21,305 nucleotides of DNA from a virus, in the IMG/VR virus record IMGVR_UViG_3300035698_015276, positions 1-21,305 of that record. One strand, written 5' to 3'. Shown here piece after piece: positions 15,048-20,432 of this stretch. Numbering within the stretch: position 1 is the first letter of the stretch; the number at the start of each line of letters is the position of its first letter. The notes beneath the pieces were generated by a model that saw nothing but the letters and a program-made list of their open reading frames with translations, did not search any database and was not told the origin of the DNA. A program made the position numbers and the translations under genes.

Positions 15048-15084
15048 AGATAGCATAGTAATTATTTATCATACTATGCTATCT
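15048..15084 (-). terminator. 13-bp perfect hairpin after the mini-protein gene
   Basis: AGATAGCATAGTA (15048-15060) and TACTATGCTATCT (15072-15084) are perfect inverted repeats with an 11-base loop. On the minus strand the hairpin begins seven bases after the stop of the gene at 15092-15187. It is followed by TATACTTTTAAAT, a weak T-run, so it may be a partial terminator or an mRNA stabiliser. Confidence 0.45.
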
Positions 15085-15091
15085 CACATTA

Positions 15092-15187
15092 TTACCTTCT
15101 AGGTCCTCTTCCACCACCACATGGACCTTGACCTCTACCTGTACCTGCCCCTTGACCTCTTGGGCCTGTACCATCTCCTCTTGGCAT
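15092..15187 (-). CDS. 31-residue Gly/Arg-rich mini-protein, DUF5320-like start
   Basis: A tiny gene reading MPRGDGTGPRGQGAGTG, continuing with Arg, Gly, Gln, one Cys and ending GGGRGPRR. The MPRGDGTGPxGxGxxTGRG pattern is that of the start of DUF5320-type proteins of anaerobes, which are normally longer with a helical tail; here only the head is present. Support is the ribosome site AAAGGAG seven bases before the ATG, its own promoter (15228-15256) and a hairpin after the stop. The GC-rich codons stand out from the AT-rich surroundings. Possible roles are RNA or DNA binding through RGG-like repeats. Function unknown. Confidence 0.7.
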   Translation of the reverse strand: MPRGDGTGPRGQGAGTGRGQGPCGGGRGPRR

Positions 15188-15227
15188 AATAAATCTCCTT
15201 TCTTCTTTAGGATTAATAGATAAATAT

Positions 15228-15256
15228 AGTATAGCATAAACCCATTTGTTATGCAA
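15228..15256 (-). promoter_or_regulatory. Promoter of the mini-protein/helicase operon
   Basis: On the minus strand TTGCAT (15251-15256) is 17 bases from TATACT (15228-15233). The GTTTATGC before the -10 box resembles the HNH copy 1 promoter. Confidence 0.6.
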
Positions 15257-15267
15257 GTTTATCTTTG

Positions 15268-16086
15268 TTATCTGTAAATATTGTTACGGAAAGCACTCTC
15301 CAGTTGTACTCTACGTGTTTCCTTCTTGATATTATGGGTTAAGAATTGTGTTACGATATTAAAAAAGACCCATCGAGTAATAATTATTTGCGTAGTTTCT
15401 GTAAATGTTAACCAGTCTACCAATTTAAGATTACTACTAACCTCCCTTGTATTGATTAATTCCTCTTTCTCTTTATTATTGAGTTTCATATTTTTGATTA
15501 CTTCATTAACAAATTTTTGTTCCTCAACCACATTATTCCATTCTGTCCATTGAGTAGCTTGTTCTGTCATTGTTTCAAGCCCTCCTTCCACAGCGTATTT
15601 AACATCTTCAAGGTAGAGGCTTGGTGAGTGTTTTTTCTTGAATGTTAAAAAGTTTTCTCCTACTACTATACCATTTTCACATATCATCCTATATGCACCA
15701 ATCATCACAGTATGTCTCCAAGATAAGTCATAACTATTAAAAACCTCAATAGTTGGAGAAATAAGGTCTTTATTATTTCCAATAGGTATTTCTACATCAA
15801 GAAATTTATATGTAGCTCTTAGTTTTGCCCCTTCTTTATCTGTACTAATAGCTTTTGTCCAATTACCATATTTATTAGATTTAAATATGACTTCCTCAAC
15901 ATTGTTCATTACTTCCTCATGTGTAACCAGTTTGTATTTATCTGAGGCTATTCCAAACACATGATTTGTTATAGGATTAATAATTGCTTTATGACCAGGT
16001 ATTTTATGTTTTGTTCCATCTTTTTCAAAGAGTGCTGGAACAGTTGTAACTTCTGGTAAAGGTGCTATTCTTTTCCTTAAACTCAT
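15268..16086 (-). CDS. DUF932 (phage/plasmid-like) protein
   Basis: A 272-residue protein of the DUF932 family, common in phages and plasmids and of unknown biochemical role. Family features are KAIINPITNHVFGIASDKYK with VTHEEVMNNVEEV (about 33-66), KLRATYKF, a central ISPTIEVFNSYDLSWRHTV (109-127) and AYRMICENGIVVGE (about 131-144). The C-terminal third is helical with a charged KNMKLNNKEKEELINT segment. The start overlaps the stop of the upstream broken small gene in an ATGA arrangement. It is transcribed from the tandem promoters at 16.26-16.34 kb. An early, abundantly expressed gene in similar phages would fit, but this is inference. Confidence 0.88.
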   Translation of the reverse strand: MSLRKRIAPLPEVTTVPALFEKDGTKHKIPGHKAIINPITNHVFGIASDKYKLVTHEEVMNNVEEVIFKSNKYGNWTKAISTDKEGAKLRATYKFLDVEIPIGNNKDLISPTIEVFNSYDLSWRHTVMIGAYRMICENGIVVGENFLTFKKKHSPSLYLEDVKYAVEGGLETMTEQATQWTEWNNVVEEQKFVNEVIKNMKLNNKEKEELINTREVSSNLKLVDWLTFTETTQIIITRWVFFNIVTQFLTHNIKKETRRVQLESAFRNNIYR

Positions 16087-16201
16087 TTCTTTTTCCCCTT
16101 TTTAATAAATAAATGTTCAAGATCTTTAGGTATTGTTATCGAAAAACTGAAAAATTTTCCTATTACCTTTAATAAATTATCTTTTCTTAAAGTAAAGTCA
16201 T
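16083..16201 (-). pseudogene. Small gene interrupted by a one-base frameshift
   Basis: AAGGAGACCAAACTATG gives an ideal start at 16201, but the frame reads only Met-Thr-Leu-Leu before TAA. The -1 frame is open for 38 codons (DFTLRKDNLLKVIGKFF and onward to KKGKKK), and its TGA overlaps the DUF932 start in an ATGA arrangement typical of real gene pairs here. Adding one T to the CTTTAA run would join start and body as MTLLLRKDNLLKVIG. So this is either a recent frameshift, an assembly error in a T-run, or a frameshifting site. I see no canonical slippery heptamer. The product would be basic, about 39 residues, of unknown function. Confidence 0.55.
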
Positions 16202-16255
16202 AGTTTGGTCTCCTTGTTTTGTTAACAGTTATTTGTATTTTTTCATTATGTAACA

Positions 16256-16284
16256 ATATTATAGTACGACCAAGGTCTTGTCAA
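16256..16284 (-). promoter_or_regulatory. Proximal leftward promoter for the DUF932 operon
   Basis: On the minus strand TTGACA (16279-16284) and TATAAT (16258-16263) are separated by 15 bases containing GACCTTGGTC. An overlapping TAATAT (16256-16261) gives the 17-base spacing. Both hexamers match consensus. Confidence 0.8.
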
Positions 16285-16315
16285 GTGTTTATTTTATTTT
16301 ATTTCATACTACTAC

Positions 16316-16344
16316 TATATAGTACATTTAAATTGACCTGTCAA
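16316..16344 (-). promoter_or_regulatory. Distal leftward promoter in tandem
   Basis: On the minus strand TTGACA (16339-16344) is 17 bases from TATATA (16316-16321). Its spacer (GGTCAATTTAAATGTAC) lacks the TGGT motif, so it may be constitutive while the proximal promoter is regulated. Its -35 end forms an inverted repeat with that of the rightward promoter. Confidence 0.7.
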
Positions 16345-16375
16345 GTAATTATTGTGTGTTATATTATTTTATTAC

Positions 16376-16404
16376 TTGACAAACTCATGGTATTGCTGTA
16401 GTAT
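16376..16404 (+). promoter_or_regulatory. Rightward promoter of the small-protein operon
   Basis: TTGACA (16376-16381) is 17 bases from TAGTAT (16399-16404). The spacer AACTCATGGTATTGCTG carries TGGT at positions 7-10, as in the leftward promoters. The ATTACTTGAC at 16371-16380 is the mirror of GTCAAGTAAT at 16341-16350, so two -35 boxes stand back to back. Confidence 0.78.
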
Positions 16405-16440
16405 GTATTTATAAACAAATAACATTATAGGAGAAAAGAC

Positions 16441-16665
16441 ATGAAAAAACCAACACAAGCAAGAATAAAAGTAAGAGGGTCTAAATGTGAAATAGGTAAT
16501 CATAAAAGGGAGTTTACAAAAGGTAAATGGTATGATATCATTGAATGTGATATGTCAAACAGTATATCTGGATATGGTTTTGATATATTAGACGATTATG
16601 GTATGAAAAGTTTTTGTCTTGAAAAAGGATGCCATCACATCGATGGAGATTGGGAACTTAAATAG
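16441..16665 (+). CDS. Small phage protein, unknown function
   Basis: A 74-residue soluble protein, first gene of the rightward operon, with the ribosome site ATAGGAGAAAAGACATG shared with other early genes here. The N-terminus is basic (MKKPTQARIKVRGSKCEIGN) and the end reads KSFCLEKGCHHIDGDWELK. I recall similar endings (FCLxxGCxHLDGGDWEL) in hypothetical phage proteins. The two Cys and two His near the end could bind a metal, but spacing does not match a standard finger. It is followed 11 bases later by the next gene with AGGAGG between. Confidence 0.75.
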   Translation: MKKPTQARIKVRGSKCEIGNHKREFTKGKWYDIIECDMSNSISGYGFDILDDYGMKSFCLEKGCHHIDGDWELK

Positions 16666-16676
16666 GAGGAAGTTGA

Positions 16677-17063
16677 ATGAAGTATTTGACAGATTATACA
16701 GAAGAAGGATTAACAGATATATTGTATAGGTTGGGTGCTTTCTTTGCGTTCAATAAGGAGCAGTTTGCAAAGGAGGAGAAAGAAGGTGTCAAGTATGTTT
16801 CTATGGGTGCTGGGTTGATATGCCCAAGAGATAATGTGAAACAGCTCATAGAAGAAATGGATGGGAACTATAAAAAAGGAATTGAAACAGATTTAAAAGA
16901 GAACGGTAAAGAGAATATCATTAAAAGAGAACTTGAAAATCATGAGTGTTACTATCAATATGATGTAGAACCTGCTATTAGAGCATTAGCGGGGTATGAC
17001 ATAACAGATGCGGAGGTAAGAAAAATATTTTGTAATAAAACCTCAAATCATTATGATGATTAA
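16677..17063 (+). CDS. Conserved phage protein, DUF7659-like
   Basis: A 128-residue protein. LGAFFAFNKEQFAKEEKEGV (residues 19-38) followed by KYVSMGAGLICPRDNVKQLI (39-58) is a pattern I associate with a small phage family (DUF7659-like: GAFFAF..QF, EGVKYV..G.GLICP). The second half is acidic and helical with ENHECYYQYDVEPAIRALAG. No enzyme motif is evident. It is the second gene of the rightward operon with AGGAGGAAGTTGA before the ATG. Family assignment is from memory of the pattern, function unknown. Confidence 0.78.
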   Translation: MKYLTDYTEEGLTDILYRLGAFFAFNKEQFAKEEKEGVKYVSMGAGLICPRDNVKQLIEEMDGNYKKGIETDLKENGKENIIKRELENHECYYQYDVEPAIRALAGYDITDAEVRKIFCNKTSNHYDD

Positions 17064-17074
17064 AGGAGTAGGTT

Positions 17075-17278
17075 ATGAAAAAGTATGATGAAAGACATGG
17101 TGGACCATTTGATAGAGGTAGTGCAGATCGGTGGTTTTTAAGAGATTTTAATCCGCATTATTTTAAAGGGTATACATCTATACCTTCGGAAGCTGTACTT
17201 TTAAAAGATATGAATAAAGAACAGGTGGAAGCTTATACAGCTGGGTATAATTCATATGGTGATCATAAAGTTTACTAA
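17075..17278 (+). CDS. Conserved small phage protein (HGGPFDRGSAD family)
   Basis: A 67-residue protein with RHGGPFDRGSADRW near the start, FNPHYF in the middle and NKEQVEAYTAGYNS near the end. This is a recognisable small family found in many tailed phages of diverse hosts (HGGPxDRGSAD..Y..R.F.PHY), with unknown function. AAGGAGTAGGTT precedes the ATG and the gene follows the previous stop by 11 bases. It is the last gene of this operon; an inverted repeat (17353-17408) lies about 75 bases downstream. Confidence 0.85.
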   Translation: MKKYDERHGGPFDRGSADRWFLRDFNPHYFKGYTSIPSEAVLLKDMNKEQVEAYTAGYNSYGDHKVY

Positions 17279-17352
17279 ATAATAATGAGTTATTGTTTTT
17301 GTAGTAGAAACAAAATTTCTCAAGCGTTTATCGTCAAAGGGTTTAGTGTTTA

Positions 17353-17408
17353 AAACAAGGGAAGTGCTGTTTGTGTCACATTGTACGCTTTCAACATTTC
17401 CCTTGTTT
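17353..17408 (+). other. 11-bp perfect inverted repeat with 34-base loop
   Basis: AAACAAGGGAA (17353-17363) pairs perfectly with TTCCCTTGTTT (17398-17408). It lies in the 259-base gap between the genes ending at 17278 and starting at 17538. The right arm is followed by CTCTTGTGT, not a good T-run. It may be a weak terminator, an RNase processing site or part of a small structured RNA. The rest of the gap holds only the promoter at 17460-17488. Confidence 0.55.
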
Positions 17409-17459
17409 CTCTTGTGTCGTAGTATTATATTTTTATTTGCTAGGATCAAAAGAAATTGC

Positions 17460-17488
17460 TTTACATATTCAAGGATATTGTGTAATAT
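17460..17488 (+). promoter_or_regulatory. Promoter of the zinc-ribbon gene at 17538
   Basis: TTTACA (17460-17465) is 17 bases from TAATAT (17483-17488). The spacer reads TATTCAAGGATATTGTG and has only a partial version of the TGGT motif. Confidence 0.65.
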
Positions 17489-17537
17489 GTAGTTAAGAAA
17501 GTAAACAAGTAAGAATATAAAGTACAGGAGAAAAGAC

Positions 17538-17720
17538 ATGAATGAAACAATAATGGAAAAAGCGGGTTTTGGTAAAGAAGTAGCAAGAGTAAGAAAAGGT
17601 TTATGCCCAATATGTTGTACAGATGTATGGCAGGAGGAGTTCAGAGATGCATTGAGTATAAAAGAGTTTGGTATTTCTGGTATGTGTCAGAAATGTCAGG
17701 ATAAGATATTTGGTAAATAA
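17538..17720 (+). CDS. Small zinc-ribbon phage protein
   Basis: A 60-residue protein with two CX2C pairs: C23/C26 in GLCPICCTDV and C50/C53 in GMCQKCQDKIFGK. Between them WQEEFRDALSIKEFGISG is a pattern I recall from small proteins of Gram-positive phages (EFRDELSxKEFxISGxCQxCQD). It likely folds around one zinc and binds protein or nucleic acid. The ribosome site is ACAGGAGAAAAGACATG, and it has its own promoter. A good terminator follows at 17741-17786, so it is a single-gene unit. Confidence 0.85.
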   Translation: MNETIMEKAGFGKEVARVRKGLCPICCTDVWQEEFRDALSIKEFGISGMCQKCQDKIFGK

Positions 17721-17740
17721 AAAGAATTAGTAGTAACGGT

Positions 17741-17786
17741 AAAGGGTTCGTATACTCCTATTTGCGAGCCCTTTATTTTTTTATTT
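17741..17786 (+). terminator. Rho-independent terminator
   Basis: AAAGGGTTCG (17741-17750) pairs with CGAGCCCTTT (17765-17774) with one G-T pair, and ATTTTTTTATTT follows. It ends the 17538-17720 transcript. In reverse it is followed by a mixed A/T sequence, so it may act weakly on the minus strand as well. Confidence 0.85.
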
Positions 17787-17815
17787 TCTGACCCAAATCA
17801 TACCATAATATAGCC

Positions 17816-17842
17816 AAAAAGAATGGCAGTTTCGACACTACC
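17816..17842 (-). terminator. Short terminator for the leftward SprT unit
   Basis: On the minus strand GGTAGT and ACTGCC form a six-pair stem with a GTCGAA loop, followed by ATTCTTTTT. It lies ten bases after the stop of the gene at 17852-18013. Together with the terminator at 17741-17786 it separates converging transcripts. Confidence 0.55.
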
Positions 17843-17851
17843 ATATCTTTA

Positions 17852-18013
17852 TTATGCGTATACTTTATCCTTTATGTAGAAACCTACCAATACATTAGCA
17901 CATCCTTTTCTTTGTTTGTGATCTCTTGCTATTGATTCAGCAAAGTCACTGTTGGCTAAACGATCTATTTCTCCACACTCTGTACAGTACACAACCCATA
18001 TTATTTTTTCCAT
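17852..18013 (-). CDS. 53-residue zinc-finger-like protein
   Basis: A short protein starting MEKIIWVVYCTECGEIDRL and ending VGFYIKDKVYA. C10 and C13 (YCTECG) with H32 and C38 (DHKQRKGC) make a plausible single zinc site. AGAGGACAGAAATT precedes the ATG at 18013, and the gene follows the SprT-like stop by 14 bases, with a short terminator after its own stop. It is therefore very likely the last gene of the SprT unit. Function unknown. Confidence 0.72.
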   Translation of the reverse strand: MEKIIWVVYCTECGEIDRLANSDFAESIARDHKQRKGCANVLVGFYIKDKVYA

Positions 18014-18027
18014 AATTTCTGTCCTCT

Positions 18028-18675
18028 TTAAGGATAAGTAATTTTTTCCCTACATTGATTTAATGATACATTACAACATTTTGTGTGCTTATTCATTTTA
18101 GGACGTCTGTAAAATCTTGCTACATGTGCTCCACAAGTACAGTAGTAATCGTATGTTGTTCTTTTTCTTTCTGGGATATTAGACTTGAGTGCCGCTTCTG
18201 CAAATTCATAACCCGCCATCGACTCTTTCATTGAACCGCCAAGCTCAGCACATAGCTTTTTAAAGTTCCAACTATGTCCACTTTCTTGATTATGTACGAG
18301 TTGATATAAATGACAGAACTCATGAATAAGTGACTTTCTGAACTGTTGATAACCATCATATGTGAAATGTTTCCAAGAGAAGCCAATATCTTTAATTTGA
18401 AAATCTCTTAATGCACCTTTTGTATATATTTTTCCGTGTGAAACACCAAATCTAATATTGTAAGTCCAACGTATTGATGCGAGTGTGTGCTGTGCATTCT
18501 GACTTAACCAGCGTAACATGGGGTTAATTAATTTATTCTCAGAGTCCTTAATATCAAACTCTTCACATAATTCTTCTAATTCCTCCCTGAGATACATCAT
18601 GGCATCTTCACCATTTGCAACTTTGTCGTCTGGGAGACTTTCCCAATGCTCTCTTTCCCATGCTTTGTAAGACAT
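18028..18675 (-). CDS. SprT-like zinc metalloprotease
   Basis: A 215-residue SprT-family protein, related to SPRTN, which cuts proteins crosslinked to DNA. The active site is HEFCH (118-122) with the third ligand H134 in SGHSWNF, spaced as in the family. A C-terminal zinc ribbon has C179, C181, C200/C201 and C208. The ATG at 18675 is chosen because GAGG lies nine bases before it and it follows the stop of the upstream small ORF by one base; ATGs up to 18762 lack ribosome sites. The phage may use it on protein-DNA crosslinks or host proteins. Catalytic residues appear intact. Confidence 0.9.
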   Translation of the reverse strand: MSYKAWEREHWESLPDDKVANGEDAMMYLREELEELCEEFDIKDSENKLINPMLRWLSQNAQHTLASIRWTYNIRFGVSHGKIYTKGALRDFQIKDIGFSWKHFTYDGYQQFRKSLIHEFCHLYQLVHNQESGHSWNFKKLCAELGGSMKESMAGYEFAEAALKSNIPERKRTTYDYYCTCGAHVARFYRRPKMNKHTKCCNVSLNQCREKITYP

Positions 18676-18676
18676 A

Positions 18677-18889
18677 TTATATTTCCTCATTGAATTTAAG
18701 TAACTCTGTCTTTGTTGGTTCAAATGTAACATTGAAACTCTCATAACATGAGTCACAATCAAACCTCACACACATATTGTCTATTTCTCAGTTAAATGCG
18801 TCATCCAAAGTTTCTGGATAGTTTAAACTCACGTTTGCACTTTTGCATCAATACGTTGGGCATACTATTTTGGTTTCTACTTTTTTTAT
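18677..18889 (-). pseudogene. Zinc-ribbon gene with two in-frame TGA codons and an ATA start
   Basis: One frame reads KKVETKIVCPTY-TGA-CKSANVSLNYPETLDDAFN-TGA-EIDNMCVRFDCDSC and on to LLKFNEEI, ending in TAA two bases before the SprT-like start. With the TGAs (18848-18850 and 18788-18790) read as Trp it is a convincing 70-residue protein with CX4C and CX2C zinc pairs. The expected start is ATA (18887-18889), eight bases after AGAAG. The same leader AATAATCAAATAG before the gene at 19334 continues GAGATCATT-ATG. A G-to-A change at each of four places (ribosome site, start and two TGG codons) would explain everything. The last 32 residues could still be made from ATG 18775, which has only a weak ribosome site. 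Decay is more likely than recoding, because TGA is a normal stop elsewhere here. Confidence 0.6.
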
Positions 18890-18911
18890 AACTTGGTCTT
18901 CTATTTGATTA

Positions 18912-19334
18912 TTATTTAAGAGTAAATAACTTAAACTTGATATTTTGTCTATCCAGTATCTGTATAACTTTCATTCTATACATTGATTTTTCATTATATT
19001 TTAAATAATCTACATATGTGTCATCAGAAATATTTTCAAACTCAGCAATATTGGTCCATACATCATGACACTCATTACCCTCATTTTTTATGTCATCCAT
19101 AACGTCATTTGTGAGTATGTCTGAGTCAATGTCATATGGTGAAAACAACAACTCTACATAACCATGATCGTCATTATTACTCTTTAAAATTATGAACCAA
19201 TTACCCTCATCTGCTAAACTAATATCTTTGGTTCTATACCATAACTTTGTGTAATCGCCAATCTCAATACAAAGTACATCTGACTTTATTATCTCTAACA
19301 ATAAGTTGGGTATGTCTAATTTTTCATGTTTCAT
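18912..19334 (-). CDS. Unknown acidic phage protein
   Basis: A 140-residue acidic protein with no recognised motif. It has LWYRTKDISLADEGNWFIIL (about residues 31-50), suggesting an alpha-beta domain, and an Asp/Asn-rich middle (SNNDDHGYVELLF). The start ATG 19334 is clear: AATCAAATAGGAGATCATT precedes it. It follows the zinc-ribbon gene at 19355-19573 by 20 bases and precedes the broken gene at 18677-18889 by 22 bases, so all appear to be in one leftward unit from the 19.65 kb promoter. Confidence 0.75.
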   Translation of the reverse strand: MKHEKLDIPNLLLEIIKSDVLCIEIGDYTKLWYRTKDISLADEGNWFIILKSNNDDHGYVELLFSPYDIDSDILTNDVMDDIKNEGNECHDVWTNIAEFENISDDTYVDYLKYNEKSMYRMKVIQILDRQNIKFKLFTLK

Positions 19335-19354
19335 AATGATCTCCTATTTGATTA

Positions 19355-19573
19355 TTATAGTTTGATTCCTAAAATGTCGTCTATTGTGAACGCTTGTTTA
19401 AGATTTTCTACAAGTATTTCTGGTTTATATTTCATCTTTTCTACACGACACTCTGTACAATGTCTGGTTTCTATTATGTCTTTGTCTTGGTCAATTTCTT
19501 GAATTTGTTTAAAAATTGTATGATGAATACACTCATTACATCCATAAAGTATATAAGTTTTTGGTTGTTTCAT
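19355..19573 (-). CDS. Small zinc-ribbon protein
   Basis: A 72-residue protein with CX2C pairs C12/C15 (YGCNECIHH) and C39/C42 (RHCTECR), a typical zinc ribbon, followed by a helical C-terminal half. The ATG at 19573 is chosen for its strong ribosome site AAAGGAGGTCACT; an ATG at 19651 would start inside the promoter. It is the first gene of a leftward unit that also includes the genes down to 17852. Function unknown. Confidence 0.78.
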   Translation of the reverse strand: MKQPKTYILYGCNECIHHTIFKQIQEIDQDKDIIETRHCTECRVEKMKYKPEILVENLKQAFTIDDILGIKL

Positions 19574-19624
19574 AGTGACCTCCTTTGAATAATGTTTGTT
19601 TTTCTTGTTTGTCATAATATATAT

Positions 19625-19651
19625 AATATAGTACGACCATGGTTCTGTCAA
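19625..19651 (-). promoter_or_regulatory. Leftward promoter with near-palindromic spacer
   Basis: On the minus strand TTGACA (19646-19651) and TATATT (19625-19630) are separated by 15 bases with AACCATGGTC, one base away from the GACCATGGTC palindrome. Confidence 0.75.
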
Positions 19652-19728
19652 GCGTTTTATTATACTATATGTCAGTCTGGTGTGGCGGTGTAAATCAAAT
19701 AAAAGTATGTATATATGTAAAATAATGC

Positions 19729-19755
19729 TTTACTTTATCGTGGTCATTGTATAGT
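19729..19755 (+). promoter_or_regulatory. Rightward promoter for the gene at 19813
   Basis: TTTACT (19729-19734) and TATAGT (19750-19755) have a 15-base spacer, TTATCGTGGTCATTG, which shares ATCGTGGTCAT with the promoter at 596-622. An overlapping TAGTAT gives 17-base spacing. It is divergent from the promoter at 19625-19651. Confidence 0.65.
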
Positions 19756-19765
19756 ATATAGTTAT

Positions 19766-19789
19766 AAACAAGTAGTTAAACAAGTAGTT
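19766..19789 (+). repeat. Two tandem 12-base repeats in a 5' leader
   Basis: AAACAAGTAGTT occurs twice in tandem, followed by AAACAATCAAAT, between the promoter at 19729-19755 and the start at 19813. It may affect translation or be the result of slippage. Confidence 0.8.
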
Positions 19790-19812
19790 AAACAATCAAA
19801 TAGGAGAGCAAC

Positions 19813-20124
19813 ATGACTGACCAATTAAGTATTAATAAAGATGAAGAGACATACAAATTTGTACCAATGACTGAAATGACAGATAAATTATTTGAAAGAT
19901 GTGGTGGCTGGGTAAGTAAGAAATTGTTTCATGACGAGTTGGGTTACAATTTTGAAGAGTTAGAGCATTGTACTTACCCAGTATGTAAAAGTGAGTTTGA
20001 TGACGAAACAAAGTTTGATGCATTAAATAGTGATCTAGAGAAAAACACTTTGTTCATATGTGGTTCACCCAAGTCAAGACTATATATGGTAACAGTAAGT
20101 GAATTTTTTAAAGAAATAAGTTAA
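19813..20124 (+). CDS. Unknown acidic phage protein
   Basis: A 103-residue acidic soluble protein with FVPMTEMTDKLFERCGGWVS (16-35) and a middle rich in Glu and Asp (GYNFEELEHCTYPVCKSEFD). Three cysteines in the centre do not form a clear zinc site. AATAGGAGAGCAAC precedes the ATG. The gene has its own promoter and a tandem-repeat leader, and is followed by an unusually strong 18-bp hairpin. No family recognised. Confidence 0.75.
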   Translation: MTDQLSINKDEETYKFVPMTEMTDKLFERCGGWVSKKLFHDELGYNFEELEHCTYPVCKSEFDDETKFDALNSDLEKNTLFICGSPKSRLYMVTVSEFFKEIS

Positions 20125-20130
20125 TAATAG

Positions 20131-20181
20131 TTGGGAAGAGCAAGCACTTTAATCAGATACTTTAGTGCTTGCTCTTCCCAA
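20131..20181 (+). other. 18-bp perfect hairpin between two genes
   Basis: TTGGGAAGAGCAAGCACT (20131-20148) pairs perfectly with the complement at 20164-20181 around a 15-base loop. It begins seven bases after a stop codon and ends 24 bases before the next start. There is no T-run, so it is not a classical terminator. Possible roles are an RNase III site, mRNA end protection, or control of the next gene. Confidence 0.85.
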
Positions 20182-20204
20182 CAAATCTTAAATGGGAAAT
20201 AAAA

Positions 20205-20432
20205 ATGAAAAGAGTACTGATTGAGTATGATGAAACTGACTCTTTGTTGGATAAGAGAGTTGAAAGAGTAATAAATATTACTGGTGTAATAAAACTTGAA
20301 TTTTCTGCTATGGAAAAACAAATAGAGTATTTACATGGTGTGGTTGCTGGTAAAGAAGAACAAATTAATCATTGGAGAAATAGATATATGGATACGATGA
20401 CCCAGATTACTAATATCATAAAAGAGCATTAA
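20205..20432 (+). CDS. Small coiled-coil-like phage protein
   Basis: A 75-residue protein starting MKRVLIEYDETDSLLDKRVE. Residues 30-70 are helical and charged (EFSAMEKQIEYLHGVVAGKE and on). The ATG at 20205 is preferred; a TTG at 20169 in the same frame lies inside the hairpin. The ribosome site is weak (TGGGAAATAAAA), so expression may depend on the hairpin or on the upstream gene. No family recognised. It is the last well-supported gene in the window. Confidence 0.68.
   Translation: MKRVLIEYDETDSLLDKRVERVINITGVIKLEFSAMEKQIEYLHGVVAGKEEQINHWRNRYMDTMTQITNIIKEH

Noticed and set aside
16186-16201. Programmed +1 frameshift at CTT-TAA, as in prfB
   Set aside because: A +1 shift leads to another stop within a few codons; only the -1 frame is open, and no slippery heptamer is present.
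17252-17539. Minus-strand ORF across the gap at 17.3-17.5 kb
   Set aside because: It runs through the hairpin and the promoter of the plus-strand gene, lacks a ribosome site, and its hydrophobic start is explained by T-rich DNA.
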